A DNA stretch of 64,000 bases from assembly GCF_001625305.1 (NCBI RefSeq), contig NW_017803849.1, forward strand, positions 121,852 to 185,851. The letters run 5' to 3'. Positions 1-12,300 of this stretch are shown piece after piece. The position numbers and the translations under genes were made by a program. How positions within the stretch are numbered: the stretch's first letter is position 1; every line of letters starts with the position of its first letter. The notes under the pieces are model-generated. The model searched no databases, was not told the DNA's origin, and saw nothing but the letters and a program-made list of their open reading frames with translations. The DNA comes from Branchiostoma belcheri. Taxonomy: Eukaryota > Chordata > Leptocardii > Amphioxiformes > Branchiostomatidae.

Positions 1-170
1 TTTTAGAAAGAAGAAATATTCCCTTTTCTGCACATAGGTCCCTGGTTTAGTGATGCAGTCGCAGCCTAAGAGTTAATGGTGGTGAGTAAACGAAACAACT
101 GAAAGTAGTGGATGATATATAGATGTGTTTACCGCTGATACCTTTTTGACGTGCCTGTATCGTTCCTTAG

Positions 171-356
171 CTACTTGCCCGGTGGAAGAACAACGTGCTG
201 CCGGTTCTGGAGTCATTTTAAGCCCCGGGTATCCAGAGCAGTACGGAACCGACCAGGACTGTGTTTGGGCCATACGTGGGTGTGGAGGACCGGTCACCTT
301 ATCCTTCCAGTCCTTCCAAACAGAGGAGGACTACGACTTTCTCAAAGTGTACGACG
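171..356 (+). CDS. Exon 1: N-terminal half of CUB domain 1
   Basis: The reading frame gives TCPVEEQRAAGSGVILSPGYP, the usual CUB opening with Gly, the SPGYP turn and Trp in CVWAI, ending at DFLKVYDG. It starts after ttccttag and ends at gtaggt. It is phase 1 at both ends (186 nt). Domain 1 is the only CUB here split by an intron. Confidence 0.8.
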
Positions 357-3300
357 GTAGGTGGACAGACTTTATATGTATCATGAAAGTCATCGGTATT
401 TTGAAGGAAGATAACATATCGAAGTCTTCTCTACTTCATTGTATCACATCTTATCTTTATGTTATTCTCACCTGCTCAAAGTAGGTAAAAAAAGATAAGA
501 AAGGATATCAGAATACCGAGTCATACAACAGGAAGAGATACTGTGATGCTCTTTACTGATGGTAGTTCGCAGTCTTGTCTACTTCATTGCATAACCCCTA
601 GTAGTTCTATTGTCCTCCAATACTCGAGGAAACAAGAAGGATATCAGAATACCAAGTCTTGCAACATCATGTGTATATCGTAGCTTCTTGCTGATGACAC
701 CTACAGGTGACCGTGTAGCATGTAAACCACAGTGTCATTTCTTAACTCTAGCGAAGCCACCTGAACAGCAGTCCACCATAGGAAAAACTTGTGGAATACC
801 CTGAAATAACATTGTATTTTTCGTGATTTTTGTTTCCCTGTAGGTTCACTGGACACAGCAGCTCTAGAGTCCAGCGGAGATACACCAGCTGTAGAGTACA
901 GCGGAGAGCTGGACCTCAAGAACTACACCAGCACCACGTCTGTACTGTACCTGCAGTTTACAAGTGATGGGAGTGTAACCGACAGCGGCTTCTGGATCGA
1001 CTATAGCTGTGAATCTGTGATTGGTAGGATTTCAACATATTTTGTTTATCGTTGTGATTTGAATGAGTCTATGAAGTTAAGACTAAACTTCATCTCCAAC
1101 ACTGAAATGAATTGGATCAAACCCAAATTTTGGGCTGACTTCGTTAACCTTGTCCACGGAATGGACCTATAGTAGCGGGTCATACGTGATAGATAACTTG
1201 TGTCGCCCCCCGTCTCTTATGTGGCTCAGGTTACATGTATGTCTGCGAGCTCTAATGTAGACCGCCTCTTCCACTACTCTTGCACTACAAATATGTCCCG
1301 ACACAGATAAAGTTTCATGCTCGAATGAAATGAAGTTGAGCTGCCTGGAAGTGCAGCTCAATTTTACACATTTTGCATTCTAGATCTCAACTTCCATTGT
1401 GTAACATGAAACTTGATACTAGTTATTATTGTGATGATACCAGTATTTTCCTTCCCGCTTGTGTCGTAGGTTGCGGCTCGGACGAGTTTCAGTGTGCAAA
1501 CGGGGACTGCATCGACACCCAGTTGCTGTGTGACGGAAAGGACGACTGTGGAGATGGAAGCGAGGAGTCCGCGGACATCTGCACAATTGGTATGACCACA
1601 AGGATCAGACACAGGCACAGACACAGAAAGGTTGCGCGTGTAAAGCGACAAGCCGGTAAGAACGACAGACGATTTTTGCGGGTGCCGTTTCCTCTGCTGA
1701 CTTCCCTGCACGTTTCACGGTTCGAGGTTCACATCACGCACACTGCACAAAACCCTTTCTTTACGCACGCCTTAAATCATGCGTAAATGCGCCGTTTCTT
1801 TGTGTATCTTTACGCATGTTTTAAGATGTGCTGAAAGATAGGGTTCGTTATAGTGATAAGTGCTTGCATGGCAAGCCGCATGAAGGACTGTAGGCATTTG
1901 GGAACACTGGTGACGACTTTTGTTGAGATTGCTGCATGCCGTGTGCCACTGGTTGCGGGATCTGCACTTGACGCCTATTCTGTATTGCACTGGCTGTGTG
2001 ATTTGCACTTGACGTCTGTTTTGTATTGCACTGGCTGCGGGATTTGCACTTGACTCCTTTTTCTATTGCACTGGCTGCGGAATTTGCACTTGCTTGTTGC
2101 ATATTTCACTGGTGACGGGGTTTGCGCTTTTGCTGTCCTGCACATTTCGTATTTTACGGGTCGGCTGCACGTTTTGCACTAAGTCTCCTGCGTTGCACTT
2201 GTGTGTTGCACTCCATACAGTTTAACCGTTTAACAATTTTATTCAGAAAATCAGCCTCGCAGCATGTACAACAAGCTTAATAACAGTTATTTGTACAATT
2301 GTATAGCAAATAAAAATTAACATGACAATACATAACGGAGAAACTCACAAGGCTGTACAGACTGGCCCACACGCACACGGACGAGTTACTCCCTACGTTA
2401 CCTGTTTCTGTACCGGTCACCGATAGACACGGCCCCTTACGGTCTCCGAGTATGTGTTTTCGGAAGTAAAACATGAACCATGAATGAATATAGATTCATA
2501 AAAATAGAATTTTCTTAACAGGTTGTCCAGTAGCAGACTACGCTCCCTTTAACGGAGTTTGCTACAAGAGCTTCACGGAGCCAACGACACGTGATAACGC
2601 TAGCCAGACTTGCGCGGCAGACGGTGGGATTTTAGCCATGCCGAAGGACGATGCCACCAATACTTTTCTCAGTAGTCTAGCAGACGTAGTATGGGGTCGC
2701 TGGCTCGGGTTGACTGACACGGACGGAGACGGCCAGTGGGTATTTGAGGACGGCCAGACCCTGACGTCTTCCGGCTATTCCAACTGGCTCGCCGGTGAAC
2801 CGCAACCCGACAACGGTAACGGAGGCTGTGTGGGATTTTGGGCGGGTGGAGCCTTCTGGGATGAAAAAGACTGCAACTACTCCAGGGGATTTATCTGCCA
2901 GCTAAATGAAGGTATGCACACGCACTGTATCCTCTTTACGGTCATTACTTTTTATGGGCTAAGTTGATAGTACTGCATTAATGGTACTGAAAACCAGATT
3001 AGTCTTACTAGCGACTCAAAGGTTGTACCCTGGTTTTGATAAATGTAATTGTGGTAATCTGAACAAACACTTCAAAATATCCTGTGTTGAGTGATGAGTT
3101 CCGTTTCGGTAACGGTCGATGTCTCCTAAGAGAGGGAGATAGCATTCTAGGTCAGTAGTTACTGACTAACGGTGGTCACCGTTAGTCAATAGTTACTGAA
3201 AACGCGCGATATGTGTATCAGTTGACGATTCCACGACTGCAGTAATTTGTCTAACTTGTCAATTTTATAGCTCAGGATTCCATGAATTCGACTAAAAAGA

Positions 3301-6300
3301 GTCTCAGTGTGAAAATGGCCGTTAGAGCTACGGTCACAACCCGCCGTACGTGCTTTTTGTACGTACGCTTTTTGGGAGGTTACGTCTGCTACGTTTTTTT
3401 CTGGTGCGGCCTTACTATAAGTTGCCTGCTGTGCTGTAAGGCCGGGCATTCGAAAATTTTAACGCGGTGTAACTCACTTCGCTCCAGCAGAAAAAATAAC
3501 ACCGACACCCCACAAGTTTGGCGAAGGAGCCTATTTTTATTGAAAGTAATTAACTAGGGACTACAATCGTACTCCCATTTTTGCCGTCCCCTGCGCACCG
3601 TAATTGTGACATGCGTCCTGCAGAAGCGAGTCAGGACCTGATCTCGGTCGGGTGTTACGAGGACGTGTCCAGCCGGAAGTTTCCGCACGCTCCCATCACC
3701 TCCTCAGACATGACGAACGAGAAATGCTCCAACCATTGCGCACAAGAGGGCTTCTCTTACTCAGGTAACGATTCGTTTCATGTTATCTTAAAACTTCATT
3801 TGTGTTGGTTGTAATCATAGTACAATACAATGTCTGGAGTTAAAACTTTAGATCCAACACAAAAAGTTTTCTCACCTAGAGCTTTCATCCAGTCACTCTG
3901 GTCTTCCTCAGTAAACTGACCCGGTGTGGCTTGTCACGTGGCTTCTTTGAAGTGTGACGTCAACACTGGGTCAAAGGTATCTGGTAGACGATGTCGGCCC
4001 CCGTCGCGGTTCAGTGAAGGGTTATGGGCCCTGATGTATATGGCCTCATTCACCCCTCTCAGGAAATAGTCTTGTTCAGTAACTGCCAACACAGATGAAC
4101 TTTCATGATATCATAGTACTATGCTGAACTTTATCCCAGTTCCTTTATTCCATTGCTGACGTCACGTATTTGTAAAGTCTCGTGTGAAAAAGGTCACGTG
4201 TCTGTACCGTAACTCTCGCGAGTTTACGTTCGGAAGTGATTGGTCACTAATTATCTTGACAAAGTAGCCTTTGCAAATTTGATCCCTTTGCCCTAGTTGC
4301 ATTGAAATAAAGTCAACATTTTGCTATCATTTTATGTTGTTTATATATTAGTTTTTTTCCACGTGAATAACTGGATATTTTCGTTACGGCAATGTATTAC
4401 TATTAAGTAGTAACAATAATGTTTAAATGGCTCAGTTACTTGTATGTAAACACGTATTGTATTATTATAGTTTAATTTAAGTTGAAAATCCTGTTTTTGC
4501 AACGAATAAAATGTTTTAAGGGAATAAAAAGAATACCAAGTGGGAAAACTGTTGGACTAGGAAAAGTACAAAGAAAAAAGAAAACCCTGTAGAAGCATAA
4601 AACAGGCCAAAAATGAGCCAAAACCCAAACCCCTGCTTGTAGAGTACTCTACCAGTAAAAATGTCGATTTTACCAGATCGGAATCTATACAATAACATGT
4701 ATAAATGTTTATCGTTAGCGACCGAACACTCGAACGAGTGCTTCTGTGGGACGGATGACGACTTAGTAGACCTGGGAGTGGCACGCCCCCTGGCGGAATG
4801 CAGCAGTGCCTGCAGCGGTGACGGGTCTCAGATCTGCGGAGGGTCATGGAGGATGTCTGTTTACAGAGTTCCTGGTTCGTATCAAACTTTCTCTCAACCT
4901 AGTTATAAAATAAGAACTTTACTGCCCAACAATTGTACAATGGTTAATAAAGACCCCTGAGCTCATATCGGTAGTTCTATTCCTACTGGTACCTCTATTC
5001 CTACTGGTACTTCTATTCCTACTGGTACTTCTATTCCTACTGGTACTTCTATTCCTACTGGTACTTCTATTTCTATACTGGTACTTCTAATCCTACTGGT
5101 ACTTCTATTCCTACTGGTACTTCTATTCCTACTGGTACTTCTATTCCTACTGGTACTTCTATTTCTATACTGGTACTTCTAATCCTACTGGTACTTCTAC
5201 TCCTACAGTACTGGTACTTCTATTTTTGCCGGTACTTCTATTCCTGCTGGTACTTCTATTCCTACTGGTACTTCTATTCATATTGGTACTTCTATTCCCA
5301 CTGGTACTTCTATTCCTACTGGTACTTCTATTCCGACTGGTACTTCTATTCCTACTGGTTCTTCTATTCCTACTGGTACTTCTATTCCTACTGGTACTTC
5401 TATTCACACTGGTACTTCTATTCATACTGGTTTCTAAGGCCCTATTGAAGATGTTTACGTACTCGGGTAACTAGTTGAATAAGTAGAGATACGATGGCAA
5501 ATAGAATATAAACCAGCATTTATCTACAAAAACGCTCTCTTTTCATGCTGCGTTGCTAGAATTCGGGCAAATGACATTTTTACGTGCCCGAGGGTCACGT
5601 GTCCAAACTAATCGGGTTAGGCGTTCTGACGAAGCTCTTGGGTACGGCCGAACAGAAGGTGAGTCTCAAACTTTTAGTGTTAGATCTGAAATTTTATGCA
5701 ACAGATTGACAACAATCTCATAAAGGAAGATCCGCAACAGATATTCTCATTGTAAATGTCAGAAATCAGACTTTAAAAATAAGGTAAAGATAAAGCAACC
5801 AGACTACAGGATTTCGTAATTACAACAAAAGTCTGTTTTATTTCTATAATTTTTAATTTGACAAATTCTGTACGATTTAAGCTTTATGAATAATCACTTA
5901 CGCACCATTATAATAATTACGCCAGACATCGCTCTAAATTACATATGTAAAATCAGATTTGATCCTTATATACTTTCTCCTTAAAAAACTGATTTTTTTC
6001 TATCTTGCCACGTTTTGCGCTCAGTGGACTATCGGCGAGGTAGGTGGTCTAAAATTTGTGGTATTTGTGTACACAAGTAGCTGATAAGTGACCCAAACGC
6101 ACACCGCTTACTCCCTTAAGTGCTTAACAGCTTCGACTACTCAAAAATCATCAAACTTAAGCTAAGGTCCCAATTGGGAAAAGGGGCCCAGGCGGGTAGT
6201 TCCCGGGCTGTTTTTTACCACTTTCGGGCGGGACCCCGACGTGGCCCCGCGGGGCACCCTGTGGCTACCGGGATATTTTTTGGCCCGTCGGGGCCCCGAT

Positions 6301-9300
6301 AAGAATTTAATTCTGAGTTAAATTCTACCCGGGCCCCGCTGACAAAAAGACGCCGTAACCTCATCGTGAGAACACCGAGAGGTACCCCTCCGGTTGCCGG
6401 CATTCCACCGGGACACATTTCTTACGTCACAGACCAGATGAACAGAATAAAGGTGTGTACTTCGTAAACCCGGGTAAAATGTGTGACCTCAGATCAAATG
6501 ACCACAACAAATACGTGAATTCTGCATTACGTCGTATAGGTCAATACAAGGCATCGTCAGAGAATCTGCTGGGTACCTGCCGGGTGCCTGCCGGATACCG
6601 ACCAAAGAGGGTGACAAAATTTCTAACAAAATGCTACTGAAGGAAACTTTTTCATTGTGACCACGACAGCCGATGCCCGCTCGACTCCTGAACCCGGCCG
6701 GGGCCAGCCGGGGCTACATCCCAGACGGGCACCGGCGTAATTGGGACCTTAGCTTAACACGTGCGGACAATTTTACCGTTAACTTTGAAGCTCCGTTGCA
6801 GTACCATGCATACCTGCCAGAAGGCCCATTTTTGAATTTGACATTTGTCTTTGCTGCTCCTACCTATTTACTGGATATTATGAACAACCATCTACAGCTT
6901 CTTGAGTAATGGTGTACTCAATATAGTTTACAAAAAACGCAAAGAAACACTATCCGCTGCAGCAACATAGTAACGCAGCAGGTGGACAATTTTTGAACAT
7001 GACCTCCATTTCCCAAATCACTACGCGCCTACCAAATACAGTATCATTAATTTTTATTTGCAGCTTCTTGAGTTGTACACATGCAAAGAACAAATGCATA
7101 AAAAGCCCGCTGCAGTACCATTTGAAAATGCCATGTGAACCATTTTCGAACTTGACCTTTCCTTCCACACTTACTACTCATTCAACAAATATCATGAAGA
7201 TCCATCCACAGATGCTCGAGTTATATGATGTTGTTATACATACAAACCCACACTACAGCCACTCCACAATGGTTAAACCGAAAACATACCTTTCTGGCGA
7301 AGGCGACTGCAGTTTCATATATTATTATCATATAGCCAGAAGGCGTCGACCAATCAGAAGGCTCCATTTTCAATTGGTTGTCAGACTGCAACCTACAACG
7401 TGGTCGGTTATTACTGCGATAACCACCGAATAAACCACCAAGTGAGCATATAGCACCTGACTAGAGATCATCTCACCATATACACCTCGGGGCAGGGCGT
7501 TAACCCTTTATTATTAACCTGTTTATTTTTTATTTTTTAATGAATGAAACAATACAAGACAAGGACGAAGTGGGGCTGAACTCAAGTTATACAACTTATT
7601 TTACAGCCCCACTTAACATTTAACATAAATACAATGGTCATACAAGTAGTGCGCTGAGAAACTAGACCCCATACATACAGTAATATATCTAAAGAGAAGT
7701 GTTATATGATCAAACAAAACAGAGTATACTATGTAACAGAAAAACGTCTAGTGCCGCTTATAAAATCTTGAGTAAGTAACATAATTTTTCCATTGTACTC
7801 AGAAGGTATCGCAAGCGATCCCCTGAGTACAAGATGGAGCCTGGCACTTTCTGAAAGGGCATCTAAATCAATCAAATGACCGATTAAATCAGAGAGATTG
7901 TTAAGAAAATCAGCTCTTAACTGAGTAAACAAAGGGCAGTGTAATATAAAATGAGAAATGGATTCGCAGGGATACCCACAAATACATGAAGGGCTAAGAA
8001 TCAAAGCACGATTAAAAAGACTATAGTTAAGATTGCAGGTACCGATGCGTAACCTGGTAAGAAGGGCGCAGGTGTACCTTTGGCCACAAGAGTACCACGG
8101 GGGACGAAAGGGGCGTACTAATTTAGTGAGATGGTTTTTAAAAGGTACATAACGTAAGTTTATCATCACCAGACTGCGAACACATCCGAACAACAGTCTC
8201 CTCTGAGAAGATCTACCAGTGGGACATCGCACGTGTCGGGTCGTCACCTTTGACCTTTCGGGTCACGGCCAACAATGACGTACACATCGCCCTGTCCTCA
8301 GCCCGAGCCGACCTCCCCGATATGTACGAGATCGTTATCGGTGGTTGGAGTAACTCTGAGTCCGCCATTCGCCGGGCCCCGGCCGGGACCGATCAAACAC
8401 GTGTCTCCACAGCTGGTAATATATGCATTTCTTCGTCATCATGTTAGTGTATGTTGGATTTACATTATTAATCTGTTACATTTATTTAAATGTGACTAGT
8501 TATGTTTACCTTCGCAGACGCAGAACGTATAGTTTCTGCTCTACTTCTTCCTCAACGTTTTTTCTTCTTTTCCAAACAAATTAAGTCAATGACCGAGACC
8601 AGACGTCTGTCACCATGGTAACTGGTGCTGTAGCAGACGCCCAGTGGCACTGGGATACATTTTGAAGCACAGAGCTAAAGGGACTGATCACTATACTTTT
8701 AGTATGAATGTATAAATAAAATTAGTTTGTTGGGAAGTAGTTTGTTAGGGTACACCACGTGAAGGTGTACATTATGCAATCGCTTTGCAAATTTTACCTT
8801 TCCAGTACAAGACTAAAACAATACCTCCATTTTTCGTGGAGGTAATGACCTCTCAAAAGAGACCATCATTGTTTTTGGTCACGTAGACCTGTTGTAGATT
8901 GATACTATTAGGTAAATTTAATCTCATAAGACTGCAGTGTGTTTCCCCTCCTTCGAAAATTCTTTCGTACATAAAGGAATTAATAATGTAAACAATGATT
9001 TTTATTCATTTATCTTTCTTTTTTAGGCATTTTGTCTCCTGGTGAGCCTAGAGGGTTCTGGGTATCTTGGGCGGAGGACGGCACGATTGCCGCCGGGCGA
9101 GACGGGGAGAGCAGCCCGTTCATGCAGTGGCAGGACCCGGACCCGCTCCCAGTTCTGTACTTTGGGTACTCCACTGGGCAGGGCAGCACTGGACAGTTCT
9201 CGTTTCAATGTCAACTAGGTAAATGAATTATTATAAAAAGTTCATATTTGTTGGTAGTAACATGTTGTAAGTTAAAACTTTTGATCCGACGCAAAGAAAT

Positions 9301-12300
9301 TTTCTCACCTAGAGATTTCGACCAGTCACTCTGTTCTTCCTCAGTAGACTGACCCAGTGAGACTTGTCACATGGCTTCTTTGAAGTATGACGTCAACACT
9401 GGGTCAGTCTACTGAGGAAGACCAGAGTGACTGGACGAAAGCTCTAGATAAGAGAATTTTGCGTGTTGGATCAAGAGTTTTAACCTTAAACATAGGCACA
9501 TGTATGTTCGTTAAAACGATATAGGAAACGTGTATGAATAATGTTTCCGATGATTTTTCATCTTTATTGTTTTCATGTTATGACATCAAAAAAACTATAA
9601 ATACCTTCACAATATGGAATTCTATGAAAACATTTGGTAAGACATTCCAAACTGAAGAGGGACGTCGTTTAATCAAATCAAATCAACTTCACTGCTCATA
9701 AACTGTAACTGGTATAATGTGGACAGAGAAGGAACAAGAACGGTAGATACCTACACTATACTAAAATACTAAAATACTATTCTTGCATATTCGAGTTAAT
9801 ACATAATTTTGAATTCTACCAAAACCACTATATTGCATTTTGTTCTCAAAGATAGTATTATTACATTCTATAATTCAATTATTTACAATACGGTGTCGCT
9901 TTTTATACAGAGCCTGTGGGTTTATGGACGTTCGGTGCGGAAAACGGGACGGCAGACATTACCGGAAACGGAAATGACGGCTTTGCATCAACTGTTCAGC
10001 TGACAGAAGGTCCGAACTCCACCACGGGATCTTACGAGTTTTCCGGCTCCTCGAGGTCTTACGTCGAGATTCCCAACAACGGGAGACTGGACGTTCGCTA
10101 CTCCCTGACCATCCTGGCGCACATATACCCCACAGGGAACGCAGGGCCACTCTTCAACTTCAGGACTGACGACTGGGGATTTCATTTCTGGCAAACAACA
10201 GCTAGTCAGATATTTGTGAGGTACGTTAAGACCACCACATTCTCAATACTGACGCTGAATGTTGACAGTTACGTCGAACGAAATCGTATTTACGCAGTTT
10301 GTTTCCATGCAAGTTACCTTTAATCGGTACCGTTTTTTACTAATTAGGTTACTCATTAAGGTGAAACTAACGCAATTTACAGTAATTATTTTTTTCTAAT
10401 TTAAATATGTAATAACAAGATTACTGCACACTCAAGTTTTTTAAACTTTTTTTTATCACGGGACAATACAATTCTTATTTTCACCTGAGTAAAGTGAGAA
10501 AAGTCCGAACTAAGCTAAGCTAAGCTAAGATCAGTGGCATGGCAGGGTTCGAACCTGGGACCTCTTGGTTCCGAGGCTAACACTCTACGGTTACGCCAAA
10601 CAACCCCACAATTCATAGTTCCATTTGTTTGTATGTATTCCTAGAGCTGTTACCAGAGTCCGAACGTTGCTTGACGTTCTTTGAATATTATCAAACAAAC
10701 GCTCCTGCAGTTTCAGCGCAAGTTGCTAGGGGGCCAATCTTACGTCACTTCTTTTCCAGCACAAGATCTAGAGCTATTTATCATCTAAATTTCGTGACCG
10801 TAGCATGTCTATATCATGAGATGTCAAAACGTTGTTTGTATGTATTCTTAGAGTTGCTACCAGAGACGGAACGTTGCTTGATGTTCTTTGAATATTATCA
10901 AACAAACGGCCTTGCAGTTTTAGAGCAAGTTGCTAGGGGATCCAAACTTACGTCACTTCTTTCCCAGAACAAGAGCTATCTATCATCTAAATTTCGTGAC
11001 CGTAACATGTCTACATCATGAGATATCAAAACGTTGTTCGTATCTATTCTTAGAGCTGTTACCAGAGACGGAACGTTGCTTGATGAGCGAGTGCAGGCGT
11101 TCTTTGAATATTATTAAACAAACTCTCCTGCAGTTTCAGAGCAAGTTGCTAGGGGGCCCAAACTTACGTCACTTCTTTTCCAGCACAAAAGCTATTTATT
11201 ATCTAATTGTTTTCACCGTAGGTGGTCCACATAATGAGATATCAAAACGTTGTTTGTATGTATTCCTAGAGCTGTTACCAGAGACGGGACGTTGCTTGAA
11301 GTTCTTTGAACATTATCAAACAAACGCCCCTGCATTTTTAGAGCAAGCCGCTAGGCCTCTCAAACTTACGTCACTTCTTTCCCAGCACAAAAGCTATCTG
11401 TCATCTAAATTTCGTGACCGTAGCATGTCTATATCATGAGATATCAAAACGTTGTTTGTATGTATTCTTAGAGCTGCTACCAGAGACGGAACGTTGCTTG
11501 ATGTTCTTTGAATATTATCAAACAAACGGCCTTGCAGTTTTAGAGCAAGTTGCTAGGGGATCCAAACTTACGTCACTTCTTTCCCAGAACAAGAGCTATC
11601 TATCATCTAAATTTCGTGACCGTAACATGTCTACATCATGAGATATCAAAACGCTGTTCGTATGTATTCCTAGGGCTGTCACCAGGGACGGAACGTTGCT
11701 TGATGAGGCGAGTGCAGACGTTCTGCAGCAGAGCTCCTGGAACTATGTCGGCGCCACCTACGACTACGGCACCGGGGAGCTGGCCGTCTGGCACGGCGGG
11801 GTTAAAGTCGGCAGCCGGTCGGTAGGCGTCACACAACTGAGCACAAACTACGCCGTGAGGGTGGGGTACAGGGACGGAGACGGACGCGCGTTTACTGGTA
11901 GGATAGCCTGCCTGCAGCTGTATGATTACGCCATGCAGCAAGGACAGATTCTAGCAGCAAGGACAAAGTGTGACGGTAAGGTTTTGAGAATTGTTTGGTT
12001 ATATCTAGGTTTCCTTTTGTTTATTTATTTCGGAGTCCTGCCCGCCTTAGACCAAGGCCTCCCCCCCCTAAAGTGCCCCAACAGGGGCTATTTGGGGGTG
12101 TAGCCGGGGCTTGTACAACATCTTAGAGCCCCGGCAAAGATGAAAATGGAGGTTTATCATTACCTATTATTGTGTTGGCTTCATGATTAATATTTAGCGT
12201 TTGTTTTGTTATATCTAAGTTTTCCTCCGTTTATTTATCGTTAGTTATTATTTTTTAGCCTCATGATTAATATTTAGTAATTTTAAAGAAGGGGGGCATT

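Noticed and set aside
5165-5474. Leu/Val-rich or Asn-Arg-Ser-Thr-rich open frames
   Set aside because: They are readings of the 18-bp array, not genes.
5571-5652. Possible phase 1 exon after ttgctag with donor gtgagt
   Set aside because: The frame is open and phased, but the basic peptide resembles no domain and would interrupt WSC and FAMeT without reason.
8173-9218. An enzyme of juvenile-hormone synthesis
   Set aside because: The FAMeT name is historical; the module lacks an S-adenosylmethionine-binding motif and sits in a chain of extracellular domains.
10545-10605. A true tRNA gene on minus
   Set aside because: The B box is good but the arms do not form a full cloverleaf and three similar copies have SINE bodies.
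10629-11641. Open frames of 75-169 codons resembling each other
   Set aside because: They are translations of the 202-bp tandem array, out of frame with the real LamG exon.
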